In this document: piece by piece, positions 25,655 through 34,227 of the stretch
How positions within the stretch are numbered: the stretch's first letter is position 1
How the letters are laid out: each line of letters begins with the position of its first letter
Source: Corynebacterium suicordis DSM 45110
GTDB taxonomy: Bacteria; Actinomycetota; Actinomycetes; Mycobacteriales; Mycobacteriaceae
Direction of reading: 5' to 3'
NCBI RefSeq assembly: GCF_015351405.1
Contig: NZ_JADKMY010000001.1
Coordinates: 992,001-1,056,000, forward strand
DNA length: 64,000 nucleotides
Position numbers and translations under genes: made by a program
The notes under the pieces: model-generated
What the model was told of the DNA's origin: nothing
Databases searched by the model: none
Seen by the model: only the letters and a program-made list of their open reading frames with translations

Positions 25655-27220
25655 ATGGAACTGACACCGCTCATGTGGATCATCATTGGAGTTGCCCTGC
25701 TGGCGCTCCTCATCATCTTGCTTGTGGTCTTTGGCTTGCGTCGGAAAAAGACCAAGGAGGTTTCCTTCCAAAAAAAGGAGGAGATCGAACCAGCCAAGCC
25801 TTCCTCGGGCAATTACCAGGCTCAGAGTGGCTTTAACTTCACGGCCGGTGGCGGGGTCAAGGAGGCTCCGTCCGAGACGACCATCGGCGGAGTGCGGATC
25901 AACCGCCCCGCGGATGCGCTGCAGGATCGCGAGAAGGAGCCGGTTGCTCGGCCCGCCGATAAGCCTGCTGAGAACCTCGTAGAGAAGCCGGCTGAGAAGC
26001 CGGTAGAAAAGCCCGCCGAGAAGCCGGCAGAAAAGCAGACAGCTCCGATCACGCCAGAAGAGCCAGTCGCAGAACCCGCTGCAGAGCCTGCTGCTGAGCC
26101 AAAGGTTGAGCCCGCTAAGCCGGTAGAGCCAGCAACCAAGCCCGCACCGCAGACTTCCGCGCCGGAAGTGACTCCTCCCGCTGAGGAAGAGATCGTTCCA
26201 GTTCCGGAACCGGGTGCTGCCCCGACCGCCGAGCCAGGTATGGCACCCGAAACCGCGCCAGCGCAGCCACAAACCCCAGCCGATCCCGCGCAGGATATCG
26301 CCCCTGTCGACGGACGCATGGGCAAGCTGCGTTCGCGCATGTCCAAGTCCCAGAACGTCATTGGTCGGGGAGTGCTCGGCATTCTCTCTGCCGGTGACCT
26401 GGATGAGGATGCCTGGGAGGAGATCGAGGACACGCTGCTCATGGCAGACCTGGGCACCAAGACCACGCTGACCGTGGTGGAGGATCTCCGTGGTCGCATC
26501 GCCGCCAATGGTGTGTCCAGCGAAGAGGAAGCCCGCGCCATGCTGCGCGCGGCGCTCATCGATGCCTGCAAGCCACAGATGGATCGCTCCATCAAGGCCA
26601 TGCCCTACGAGGGCAAGCCAGCCGTGATCATGGTGGTGGGTGTCAACGGCACCGGCAAGACCACCACCACCGGCAAGCTTTCCCGCGTGCTCATCGGCAT
26701 GGGCCACTCCGTCACCCTGGGTGCTGCGGATACCTTCCGTGCCGCGGCCGCCGATCAGCTGGAAACCTGGGGTCGACGCGTGGGCGCCAAGACCGTTCGC
26801 GGCCCCGAGGGTGCAGACCCCGCGTCCGTGGCCTTCGATGCCGTGTCCAAGGGCATCGAGGATTCCAGCGATGTCGTGGTCATCGATACCGCAGGTCGCC
26901 TGCACACCGCAGTTGGCCTGATGGATCAGCTGGGCAAAGTCAAGCGTGTCGTCGAAAAGCGGGCGAAGGTCGATGAGGTCCTGCTGGTGCTCGACGCCAC
27001 CGTGGGCCAAAACGGCCTGACCCAAGCGCGCGTGTTCCGCGAGGTCGTGGACATCACCGGCGTGGTCCTGACCAAGCTGGACGGCACCGCGAAGGGCGGC
27101 ATCGTCTTCCAGGTGCAGGAAGAGCTGGGCGTGCCAGTCAAGCTGGTGGGCCTCGGTGAAGGTGAGGATCACCTGGCACCGTTTGAGGTGGAGAGTTTTG
27201 TCGACGCCCTGCTCGGCTAA
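25655..27220 (+). CDS. ftsY: Signal recognition particle receptor FtsY
   Basis: 521 aa. An N-terminal transmembrane segment (about residues 6-27), typical of actinobacterial FtsY, is followed by a long Pro/Glu/Lys/Ala-rich linker with EKPAEKP-type repeats (about 85-215). The NG GTPase domain has GVNGTGKTTTTGKL, DTFRAAAADQL, DTAGRLHT and TKLDGTAKGG. Works with Ffh, encoded 1.8 kb downstream, to dock ribosomes at the membrane. Confidence 0.96.
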   Translation: MELTPLMWIIIGVALLALLIILLVVFGLRRKKTKEVSFQKKEEIEPAKPSSGNYQAQSGFNFTAGGGVKEAPSETTIGGVRINRPADALQDREKEPVARPADKPAENLVEKPAEKPVEKPAEKPAEKQTAPITPEEPVAEPAAEPAAEPKVEPAKPVEPATKPAPQTSAPEVTPPAEEEIVPVPEPGAAPTAEPGMAPETAPAQPQTPADPAQDIAPVDGRMGKLRSRMSKSQNVIGRGVLGILSAGDLDEDAWEEIEDTLLMADLGTKTTLTVVEDLRGRIAANGVSSEEEARAMLRAALIDACKPQMDRSIKAMPYEGKPAVIMVVGVNGTGKTTTTGKLSRVLIGMGHSVTLGAADTFRAAAADQLETWGRRVGAKTVRGPEGADPASVAFDAVSKGIEDSSDVVVIDTAGRLHTAVGLMDQLGKVKRVVEKRAKVDEVLLVLDATVGQNGLTQARVFREVVDITGVVLTKLDGTAKGGIVFQVQEELGVPVKLVGLGEGEDHLAPFEVESFVDALLG

Positions 27221-27238
27221 ATTCCGCTGATTACCCCA

Positions 27239-27279
27239 ACGGCCGTGTTGCATCGCTTCAGAGCGTGTAACACGGCCGT
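27239..27279 (+). terminator. Hairpin after ftsY
   Basis: An 11-bp perfect inverted repeat: ACGGCCGTGTT (27239-27249) pairs with AACACGGCCGT (27269-27279). The loop contains a further CGCT/AGCG pairing. The stem starts 19 nt after the ftsY stop. Only a short, interrupted T run follows (AACTTTAT), so termination may be incomplete. Confidence 0.65.
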
Positions 27280-27413
27280 AACTTTATGCCTGGTTTGTTC
27301 ACCTGCCCGTAAATAAAGGTGCAGTCCGCAGGAAACATTCGGGCAGTTAAGTGGTCTCTTGAAAGACTTTGAAGTTTGGACGAAAAGACGTCTGCAGAGG
27401 AAAGAGAACCACT

Positions 27414-28733
27414 ATGACACCCGATCAACTCGCTGCCACCAGCGGTAATTCGGCGTGGATGCTCATGAGCGCGGCCCTGGTGCTGCTCATGACTCCCGCC
27501 CTTGCCTTGTTCTATGGAGGCATGTCCCGGCAAAAGTCCGCCATCAACATGATGATGATGTCTTTCGGCTCTTTGGGTGTGGTCGGAGTGGTGTACGTGC
27601 TGTGGGGTTGGTCCATGTCTTATGGAACCGAGTCCTGGTTGGGGCTGTTCTCCAACCCGTTTGAGATGTTCGGCCTGGAGGGCGCCATCACCGATGTCAA
27701 CGGTCTCTACGTGGAGGGCACCGCGGGTTATGCCAACGTGATCGATGTTTGTTTCCAGCTGACCTTCGCAGCCATCGCGGTGGCCATCATCTCTGGTTCG
27801 CTGGCCAACCGCGTGAAGTTCGCCACCTGGCTGGTGTTCACCGCGGTGTGGGTGACTTTGTCATATTTCCCCATGGCACACATGGTGTGGGGTGGCGGGT
27901 TGCTCGGCGACGGTGAGAATTCGCTGGCCGCGCGCATGTTCGGCACTGTGCAGGAAGCGGGGGAGACGGTCGCGGCCATCGCCCCCATCGACTTCGCCGG
28001 TGGAACCGTGGTGCACATCAATGCCGGTATCGCCGGCCTGGTGCTGGCCTTGATCATCGGTCATTCCCGCACCTTCCTGTCCGAAGAGTCCAAGCCCCAC
28101 AACGTTCCCCTGGTGATGCTCGGCGCGGCGTTGTTGTGGTTCGGCTGGTTCGGATTCAACGGTGGATCCGCCTTCGCTGCGGATGGATTGGCCGGGTTGG
28201 CGTGGATCAACACCACCTCTGCCGCGTGCGCCGCACTCCTCGGCTGGCTGCTGGTGGAAAAGGTCCGCGATAAGCGCACCACTTCCCTGGGTGCGGCCTC
28301 CGGTGTGGTGGCTGGACTGGTCACCATCACCCCAGCAGCGGGGTCTCTCACCCCGTTGACCTCGTTGATCGCCGGTTTCATTGGGGGCATCTTGGCTGCC
28401 TTCGGCGTGGGTCTGAAGTACCGCTTCCGCTTCGATGATTCCCTGGACGTAGTGGGCCTGCACCTTGTCGCGGGCCTGTGGGGCACCATCGCTTGTGGTC
28501 TGCTGGCTAACGACGTGGGATTGTTCACCGGTGGCGGTGCGGAGGGTTTCAAATTGCTCGCCGTGCAGCTGGTTATCGCTGCGGTGGCAGCACTGTGGTG
28601 TGCCGTGGTCACCGTGATTGTGGGCCTCATCCTCAAGTTCACCATGGGCTGGCGCATTGCTGGCGACGCCGAGGATTCCGGCATCGACAGCTCCCTGCAC
28701 CGCGAATCCGCGTATCACTACGAGATGGATTAG
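27414..28733 (+). CDS. amtB: Ammonium transporter
   Basis: 439 aa, eleven predicted transmembrane helices. N-terminal SAWMLMSAALVLLMTPALALFYGGM, the twin-His pore residues in FAGGTVVHINAG and DVVGLHLVAGLWG, and WFGWFGFNGGSA are family hallmarks. ATG 27414 is preceded by AGAGGAAAGAG. Mycobacteria and C. glutamicum follow amtB with glnK/glnB and glnD; here ffh comes next instead, so the PII partner that normally gates the channel is not at this locus. The 190-nt leader holds an inverted repeat CTGCCCG/CGGGCAG (27303-27309, 27340-27346). Confidence 0.94.
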   Translation: MTPDQLAATSGNSAWMLMSAALVLLMTPALALFYGGMSRQKSAINMMMMSFGSLGVVGVVYVLWGWSMSYGTESWLGLFSNPFEMFGLEGAITDVNGLYVEGTAGYANVIDVCFQLTFAAIAVAIISGSLANRVKFATWLVFTAVWVTLSYFPMAHMVWGGGLLGDGENSLAARMFGTVQEAGETVAAIAPIDFAGGTVVHINAGIAGLVLALIIGHSRTFLSEESKPHNVPLVMLGAALLWFGWFGFNGGSAFAADGLAGLAWINTTSAACAALLGWLLVEKVRDKRTTSLGAASGVVAGLVTITPAAGSLTPLTSLIAGFIGGILAAFGVGLKYRFRFDDSLDVVGLHLVAGLWGTIACGLLANDVGLFTGGGAEGFKLLAVQLVIAAVAALWCAVVTVIVGLILKFTMGWRIAGDAEDSGIDSSLHRESAYHYEMD

Positions 28734-28758
28734 TCACCCACTCGTCACTAGCGAGATA

Positions 28759-28791
28759 GCCCCCAAGCAGCCAGCATGTCTGCTCGGGGGC
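28759..28791 (+). terminator. Hairpin after amtB
   Basis: GCCCCC-A-AGCAG (28759-28770) pairs with CTGCT-C-GGGGGC (28780-28791) around a 9-nt loop, with one A/C mismatch. It lies 25 nt past the amtB stop. No T-tract, so moderate support only. The rest of the interval to ffh contains a copy of the dispersed motif and a twice-occurring CTCCGCACT. Confidence 0.5.
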
Positions 28792-28814
28792 AGATCCGCG
28801 CGCGGGGAGAGAAG

Positions 28815-28836
28815 CGAGGTGGCGTCGAAGAAAAGA
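28815..28836 (+). repeat. Intergenic copy of dispersed GGCGTCG-purine motif
   Basis: Core GGCGTCG at 28821-28827 followed by AAGAAAAGAG, preceded by GAGGT. It lies in the amtB-ffh interval outside any gene, so codon use cannot explain it. See the finding on the dispersed motif for the full list. Confidence 0.55.
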
Positions 28837-28979
28837 GCCTCCGCACTAAAGAGAATGAGACTCCGCACTGTAGGGTAGGGGGGATAGAAATGTGTTTCGA
28901 CCGTGCGCGATTGCGGGTCGGGCGCTAGTAAAAGACTGCATACGCAGCCACTTCACGCGAAGAAGGAGACACGCACAGA

Positions 28980-30578
28980 GTGTTTGAGTCGCTTTCAGAT
29001 CGCCTTTCCGGCGCCCTCCAGGGGCTTCGTAGCAAAGGCCGGTTAACTGAGCAGGACATCAATGCCACCGCCCGCGAAATTCGCCTGGCGCTGCTGGAAG
29101 CCGATGTCTCACTGACCGTGGTGCGCGGTTTCATCAGCCGCATCAAGGAGCGCGCGGCGGGCTCGGAAGTTTCCGAGGCTCTGAATCCTGCGCAACAGGT
29201 GGTCAAGATCGTCAACGAGGAGCTCGTGGGCATCCTCGGTGGCGAGACGCGCCGTCTGAACCTGGCCAAGAACCCGCCGACCATCATCATGCTGGCTGGT
29301 CTGCAGGGTGCGGGTAAGACCACCCTGGCCGGTAAGTTGGCCAAGCACCTGGCTGGGCAGGGCCACACCCCGATGCTTATCGCTTGTGACCTGCAGCGAC
29401 CCGGCGCGGTGCAGCAGCTGCAGATCGTCGGTGAGCGGGCCGGAGTACCCACCTTCGCGCCAGATCCCGGCACGTCCATGGAATCCATGGATCACCAGAT
29501 GGGCACCAGCCACGGCGATCCCGTGCAGGTGGCGCAGTCCGGTATCGAAGAGGCCTACCGCTCGCAGCATGACATCGTGATCATCGATACCGCGGGTCGT
29601 CTGGGTATCGACGAAGAGCTCATGGCTCAGGCGCGCAATATCCGCGACGCAGTGGAGCCGGATGAAGTTCTCTTCGTGATTGACTCCATGATCGGTCAGG
29701 ACGCCGTGACCACCGCTCAGGCCTTCCGCGATGGCGTGGATTTCACCGGCGTGGTGCTAACGAAGCTGGACGGCGATGCCCGCGGTGGCGCAGCACTGTC
29801 CATCCGTGAGGTGACCGGCAAGCCGATCATGTTCGCCTCCACGGGTGAGAAGCTGGAGGATTTCGATGTCTTCCACCCTGACCGCATGGCCAACCGCATC
29901 CTGGGCATGGGCGACATGCTCAGCCTCATCGAGCAGGCCGAAAAGGTCTTCGATCAGGAGGAGGCGGAAACCTCCGCCATGCGCATGGCTTCCGGCGAGC
30001 TCACGCTGGAGGACTTCCTTGAACAAATGATGATGATCCGCCGCATGGGTCCACTGGGCAACATCCTGAAGATGATGCCGGGCGGCTCCCAGATGTCCAA
30101 GATGGCGGACATGGTGGATGAGAAGCAGCTGGATCGCATCCAGGCAATCATCCGCGGTATGACCCCTGCAGAGCGCAAGGACCCGAAGATCCTCAACGCT
30201 TCTCGCCGCAAGCGCATCGCACTGGGCTCAGGCGTGAGCGTGTCTGAGGTAAACCAGCTGGTGGAGCGCTTCTTCGAAGCGAAGAAGATGATGGGCAAGA
30301 TGGCCGGCCAGTTCGGCATGGGCGGCGGCAGTTCTGCCACGAAGAAGCAGAAGAATCACCGCAAGGGCAAGAACGGCAAGAAGGGTAAGGCTGCGAAACG
30401 TCGCGGTCCTACCCAGCCGAAGATGCCTCCAGGAATGGGCGGCATGCCTGGAATGCCAGGAATGCCCGGCGGGGGAATGCCGGATATGGCTGAGCTGCAG
30501 AAGATGCAGGAACAGCTGCCCCCAGGTTTCGAGAACATCGATTTCTCGAAGATGGGCTTTGGCAAGAAGGGCAAGTAG
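28980..30578 (+). CDS. ffh: Signal recognition particle protein Ffh
   Basis: 532 aa SRP54. N domain (MFESLSDRLSGALQGLRSKGRLTEQDI), G domain with GLQGAGKTTLAGKLA, DTAGRLGIDEEL and TKLDGDARGG, then the Met-rich M domain that binds 4.5S RNA and signal peptides. The C-terminal tail is extended and Gly/Met/Pro-rich. Start GTG 28980 with GAAGGAG 12 nt ahead, a rather long spacing. Partner of FtsY. The ffs RNA gene is not in the window. Confidence 0.96.
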   Translation: MFESLSDRLSGALQGLRSKGRLTEQDINATAREIRLALLEADVSLTVVRGFISRIKERAAGSEVSEALNPAQQVVKIVNEELVGILGGETRRLNLAKNPPTIIMLAGLQGAGKTTLAGKLAKHLAGQGHTPMLIACDLQRPGAVQQLQIVGERAGVPTFAPDPGTSMESMDHQMGTSHGDPVQVAQSGIEEAYRSQHDIVIIDTAGRLGIDEELMAQARNIRDAVEPDEVLFVIDSMIGQDAVTTAQAFRDGVDFTGVVLTKLDGDARGGAALSIREVTGKPIMFASTGEKLEDFDVFHPDRMANRILGMGDMLSLIEQAEKVFDQEEAETSAMRMASGELTLEDFLEQMMMIRRMGPLGNILKMMPGGSQMSKMADMVDEKQLDRIQAIIRGMTPAERKDPKILNASRRKRIALGSGVSVSEVNQLVERFFEAKKMMGKMAGQFGMGGGSSATKKQKNHRKGKNGKKGKAAKRRGPTQPKMPPGMGGMPGMPGMPGGGMPDMAELQKMQEQLPPGFENIDFSKMGFGKKGK

Positions 30579-30599
30579 CTCGCTCGCCCGTCCTGTGTT

Positions 30600-31328
30600 T
30601 TAAGCGGCTCGCGTTTCGCTCCCAAAGGTTTGCTTTGTGGCTGCGACGTGAGCGGCGATGAGTCCCAGGACAATCATCGGGACAGAGTAGAAGAAAACTC
30701 CTGGCCAGGGTGCGGGCACGCCGTAATCCCACATCAAGTTTCCTGCCCACGAGGTGAGGGAGACAACAATGATCCCTACGGCTATGAAGCCGAATATTCC
30801 CCGGACACCGTGGCTGCGCATGACGGCACCTAAGGCCATTCCGCTGAGGCTCACCGCCAAGTTCACGCAGAGAATTCCGAGGAATGTCAGCGCCATCGAG
30901 GCGAAACTGCCCATATTGGCGGGCATCGTGTGAGGCTCCACGATGATGACCTCTGGTGCAAGTCTCCATGAAGGAATGATGTAGCTCTCGAAAGGATCAT
31001 TGCGCAGCAGGTCTAGTGGCGCGTAGTGGATGATGAGAATCGGAATCACACTGAACACCACACTCATCAACACTGCCGCGATAGTTCCGGAACTCCACCA
31101 GCGGGTAGGCGAGACATGGTGTTTGATGATTGGCACTGAGTTATACGCTTGCAGGGCCATGATGAGGAAAAAGGCCAGGTAGTGCATGAGATCGGGGAAG
31201 AACCAGTCCGATCCCCACCAGCTGAGGCCAGCGAACAGCGCAGCTATGGCGAAGAGCGCAAGGAAAAACTCAGCGGCCCGTCCGCCGTGAAATACGCTGA
31301 ACAGAGTGAAATTTTTGCTTCGGATCAT
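30600..31328 (-). CDS. Membrane subunit of GntR-linked ABC transporter
   Basis: 242 aa with about six hydrophobic segments and no other domain, consistent with an ABC-2-type permease. It is the last gene of a three-gene minus-strand operon; its ATG overlaps the ATPase stop (ATGA). I do not recognise a specific family. In the analogous Ytr and Bcr operons such permeases export or sense peptide antibiotics, but the substrate here cannot be inferred. The end of the gene is 21 nt from the convergent ffh stop. Confidence 0.72.
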   Translation of the reverse strand: MIRSKNFTLFSVFHGGRAAEFFLALFAIAALFAGLSWWGSDWFFPDLMHYLAFFLIMALQAYNSVPIIKHHVSPTRWWSSGTIAAVLMSVVFSVIPILIIHYAPLDLLRNDPFESYIIPSWRLAPEVIIVEPHTMPANMGSFASMALTFLGILCVNLAVSLSGMALGAVMRSHGVRGIFGFIAVGIIVVSLTSWAGNLMWDYGVPAPWPGVFFYSVPMIVLGLIAAHVAATKQTFGSETRAA

Positions 31329-32098
31329 GAGTTTTCTCCCTGGTGTTGTGCGCTAGTGGCGTGCTCGCTCAGCAACTCGATGAGTTCGCCGTGGCTGAGG
31401 TAGGAAATCTCCATGCCGGTTTCTTGTGCGGCCTGAGCGGCCTCCGCAGTGAGAGCCTTGCCCAGTACCGCGCGAGTGGTGGCGCCGAGACTGCTTTTGT
31501 GCAGAACCGGGTAACCCTGCGTGAATTCAGCTATGCATGATTGTTCTCCCGTAATGACCGGGTGCTGGAGGCGAGCGGTATCGAGATCTAGTGGATCGCT
31601 CACCTCATGCTGATGCACCGTGATGAGGCGCTCAATGAGCCCCTCGAGGTCACCAGCATGTTGAGAGGTGACCAGAATGCTCATGTCTGGGTTCTCCAGA
31701 GATAGCTCGCTCAATGAGGATGTGAGCTGTTTGCGGTGTGCGGAATCCAAGCCATTGAATGGTTCATCGAGCAGTAAGGTGCTTTTTCCAGAAAAAACCA
31801 CTCCTGCGTTGATGACCTTTTGCCGCTGTCCCAGGCTGAGTTTTCGCCATGGGGTAGTGGCGGGAAACCCAATCCAGTCGGTGGCAGCTTTCACATCGAG
31901 TTTCCTCCAGCCTGCGGAAATGGTCCGGAAATGCTGCTTAGGATTCCTCCCGAAGTAGTGCATATCGCCCGCTGCTTGACCCATGGCTGATCGGAGATCC
32001 TGCGCCAGCTCGCGCAGGTAGTGAGTCTTACCTGCGCCGTTTGGTCCCACGATTCCAGTGATTCCGGGGGTGGGGGATTGTCCGGGTGTTGTGTTCAT
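31325..32098 (-). CDS. ABC transporter ATP-binding protein (GntR/YtrA-type operon)
   Basis: 257 aa. Walker A GIVGPNGAGKT, a signature loop LSLGQRQK that departs from LSGGQ at the third residue, and Walker B TLLLDEPFNGLD. The C-terminal 90 residues lack ABC motifs and are probably a regulatory or coupling extension. It is coupled to both neighbours by 4-nt overlaps. The operon looks somewhat AT-richer than the flanking housekeeping genes by eye, and it sits between ffh and rpsP, so acquisition is likely. Confidence 0.85.
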   Translation of the reverse strand: MNTTPGQSPTPGITGIVGPNGAGKTHYLRELAQDLRSAMGQAAGDMHYFGRNPKQHFRTISAGWRKLDVKAATDWIGFPATTPWRKLSLGQRQKVINAGVVFSGKSTLLLDEPFNGLDSAHRKQLTSSLSELSLENPDMSILVTSQHAGDLEGLIERLITVHQHEVSDPLDLDTARLQHPVITGEQSCIAEFTQGYPVLHKSSLGATTRAVLGKALTAEAAQAAQETGMEISYLSHGELIELLSEHATSAQHQGENS

Positions 32099-32463
32099 GC
32101 GCGCATCTCCTTTGCGATGAGCTGTTGAATATCTCCCTCGGAAAGCCCCAGGGCTGTTGCTTCGCGGATCAAGGGCTGGATGAAGTTCTTCGCAAAGTGC
32201 TGCTGCCTTTGAGACATGATGGTTGTCTGCGCCGAATCGGTGACGAACATGCCGAGGCCTCGCTTTTTAATCACCAACGCTTCTTCATGAAGTTGGGTGA
32301 GTGCCTTCGCCGCGGTGGTGGGATTAACTGTGTAAAACGCGGAGATTTCATTGGTGGACGGGACTCGATCACCTGCGGCTAGCTGGCCAGCGCCGATGCG
32401 GCTTTTGATCTCTTCTGCAATTTGCAGATAGATCGGTCGGGGATCATGGGGATCGATGGGCAT
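32095..32463 (-). CDS. GntR-family (YtrA subfamily) transcriptional regulator
   Basis: 122 aa. N-terminal winged helix: PIYLQIAEEIKSRIGAGQLAAGDRVPSTNEISAFYTVNPTTAAKALTQL, the classic GntR head. The short all-helical C-terminal tail marks the YtrA subfamily, whose members regulate adjacent ABC transporters. ATG 32463 is firm because AGGAGGTG lies 6 nt upstream; an earlier in-frame ATG at 32496 would sit inside the operator. It likely represses its own three-gene operon. Confidence 0.9.
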   Translation of the reverse strand: MPIDPHDPRPIYLQIAEEIKSRIGAGQLAAGDRVPSTNEISAFYTVNPTTAAKALTQLHEEALVIKKRGLGMFVTDSAQTTIMSQRQQHFAKNFIQPLIREATALGLSEGDIQQLIAKEMRA

Positions 32464-32493
32464 TGCTGTCACCTCCTCTTCACTCATTGGGAT

Positions 32494-32523
32494 CATGGGT
32501 TACCCATGTAGGTGGTAAACCTA
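32494..32523 (-). promoter_or_regulatory. Probable GntR operators
   Basis: Two adjacent inverted repeats. A 15-bp palindrome CATGGGT-T-ACCCATG (32494-32508) is followed by TAGGT-N5-ACCTA (32509-32523), which covers the -10 region. Both lie between the operon promoter and the regulator's ribosome site, the expected place for autorepression by a YtrA-type dimer. Confidence 0.62.
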
Positions 32524-32546
32524 GGCGAGGGGCGTGCCCCTGTCAA
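32518..32546 (-). promoter_or_regulatory. Promoter of GntR-ABC operon
   Basis: Read on the minus strand: consensus -35 TTGACA (32541-32546), 17-nt spacer, -10 TAGGTT (32518-32523). The -10 box lies inside the second inverted repeat. It is one of the clearest sigma-A-type promoters in the window. Confidence 0.65.
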
Positions 32547-32577
32547 GAGCTGGAATTGCCGTTACCCCGCCTTCCGA

Positions 32578-34032
32578 TTAGGTGCCGCAGTAGGTGGTGT
32601 AATCCCCGAAGCCTTCTGGCGCAGGCTGGGTGAACTTCTCCGCATGTGCCTGGCACTCAGAATTGGTGGGGTCGAAGGGGTCCGTGACCGCCGAAAGCAA
32701 TTCTTCGAAGGGCTCCATATTTCTGCCAGCCGCCTGCGAAAGCGCCTCTTCCACCAAGTGGTTGCGGGGGATACGCACAGGATTGACGCGCTTCATGAGC
32801 TCGGCATCGGGGTTCTCGGCACGCCAGCGCTGCATCCATTCTTCGGGCAGCAACGTACCTTGCGGCTCTTCCTGTGAATCAGCCTCGGCCAAGTTACGCA
32901 GCACCGTCAGGTGATCGGGATGCGCAGCATTGAGCCAGTCGAGGAACTCCTCCAGCAACTGCCTCCGCGCATCCGTAGCTTCGGCAAGGCCCAAGGCAGG
33001 AAGCCACGTGGATTCCATCGCCTGGTGGAAATACCCGGGGAAGCGCTTGAGCTCTTCAGTGGCCGCAGCGATGGCACCCTCGGTATCCACGCCCAATTGC
33101 GCCTCGATGAGCGGCAACAGGGATTCCGCGAGACGCTCCAGGTTCCACATCATGATCGGACCCTGGCGGCCGAACGCATAGCGTCCCTGCTGGTCAATCG
33201 AGCTAAACCACGCGTTCGAATCAAACGCATCCACGAACGCGCACGGCCCATAATCAATGGTCTCGCCGGAAATCGAGGTGTTATCCGTATTCATCACCCC
33301 ATGCACAAACCCCACGTGCATCCACTGCGCAATCAGCTGCGCCTGCCGGATGCTCACCCGGCGGAGCAGCCCCACGTAATCCCCATCGTCCAGCTCGTCT
33401 GCGTAGTGCCGGGCGATGGCAAAGTCCGCCAGATCTTCCAATTGCCCGGGATTGCGCTCGTGCAGCATCCGCGCGAGCTGGAAACTTCCCACCCGTAGGT
33501 GAGAGCTAGCAACCCGCACCAAAATCGCACCGGGTTCTATTCCTTGTCGGCGCAAAGATTCGCCCGTCAGAATCACCGCCAGAGCTCGCGTGCTGGGAAT
33601 GCCCATCGCGTGCATGGCCTCGCTGACCAGGTACTCCCGCAGCATCGGGCCAACCGTAGCGCGGCCATCAGCGGAACCGCGGGAAAACGGGGTGCGTCCG
33701 CTGCCCTTGAGGTGGATATCCCGCAGACCCTCGGCGGTTTCTACCTCGCCCAGGAGAACGGCTCTGCCGTCACCGAGCCGAGGATTGAACTGCCCGAACT
33801 GATGGCCCGCGTAGCCCTGGGAGACAGGATGAGCGGACTCCGGGAGCTGCTCACCCATGAGGAAGCGCAAGCCATCCTCACTGCGCAGCCACGCGGCATC
33901 CATACCGAGCTCCTCTGCGAGGGAAACGTTGAGGATGAGGAGGGTGGCGTCGGGAAAAGAAGTGGGAGACCACGGCGCGCTCATACCCGGCAAAGTATCG
34001 GCGAAACTGGACAGTAGGGTTGGTGCAGACAT
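32578..34032 (-). CDS. selO: SelO/YdiU-family protein AMPylase
   Basis: 484 aa. Pseudokinase fold: LRDIHLKGSGRTPFSRGSADGRATVGPMLREYLVSEAMHAMGIPSTRALAV, and NTDNTSISGETIDYGPCAFVDAFD with the metal-binding Asn/Asp. SelO transfers AMP rather than phosphate to protein Ser/Thr/Tyr and is linked to redox stress. The C-terminus ends YTTYCGT, with Cys at the place where some homologues carry selenocysteine. Start ATG 34032 (MSAPTLLSSFADTLPG); a frame open to 34092 is less likely. The gene's 3' end backs onto the GntR promoter region. Confidence 0.9.
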   Translation of the reverse strand: MSAPTLLSSFADTLPGMSAPWSPTSFPDATLLILNVSLAEELGMDAAWLRSEDGLRFLMGEQLPESAHPVSQGYAGHQFGQFNPRLGDGRAVLLGEVETAEGLRDIHLKGSGRTPFSRGSADGRATVGPMLREYLVSEAMHAMGIPSTRALAVILTGESLRRQGIEPGAILVRVASSHLRVGSFQLARMLHERNPGQLEDLADFAIARHYADELDDGDYVGLLRRVSIRQAQLIAQWMHVGFVHGVMNTDNTSISGETIDYGPCAFVDAFDSNAWFSSIDQQGRYAFGRQGPIMMWNLERLAESLLPLIEAQLGVDTEGAIAAATEELKRFPGYFHQAMESTWLPALGLAEATDARRQLLEEFLDWLNAAHPDHLTVLRNLAEADSQEEPQGTLLPEEWMQRWRAENPDAELMKRVNPVRIPRNHLVEEALSQAAGRNMEPFEELLSAVTDPFDPTNSECQAHAEKFTQPAPEGFGDYTTYCGT

Positions 34033-34227
34033 ACCTGCCACTGTAGCGCGCCGATTTTTGGGGATAAGGCGAGCATGCACTAGTATTTGCAAGGTTGCTG
34101 CGTTACATCGAGCCCGACCACGGTCGGACGATAGTCACACGCAGCTAAAACAACAAGGGTTGAACCGGCTTTCTGCATAACGGCAGGAAGTGTCTGAACT
34201 GCCCAGTGACCACAGAAGGAGCCAATC

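Noticed and set aside
25643-27253. 536-codon open frame antisense to ftsY, rich in His, Gly, Leu and Arg
   Set aside because: It is opposite a certain gene and has the composition expected from reading a GC-rich gene backwards; no domain is recognisable and no ribosome site is seen.
27221-27413. AmtR or GlnR operator upstream of amtB
   Set aside because: I found no CTAT-N6-GATAG-like sequence; only the unrelated CTGCCCG/CGGGCAG repeat and a weak GTCT-N6-AGAC.
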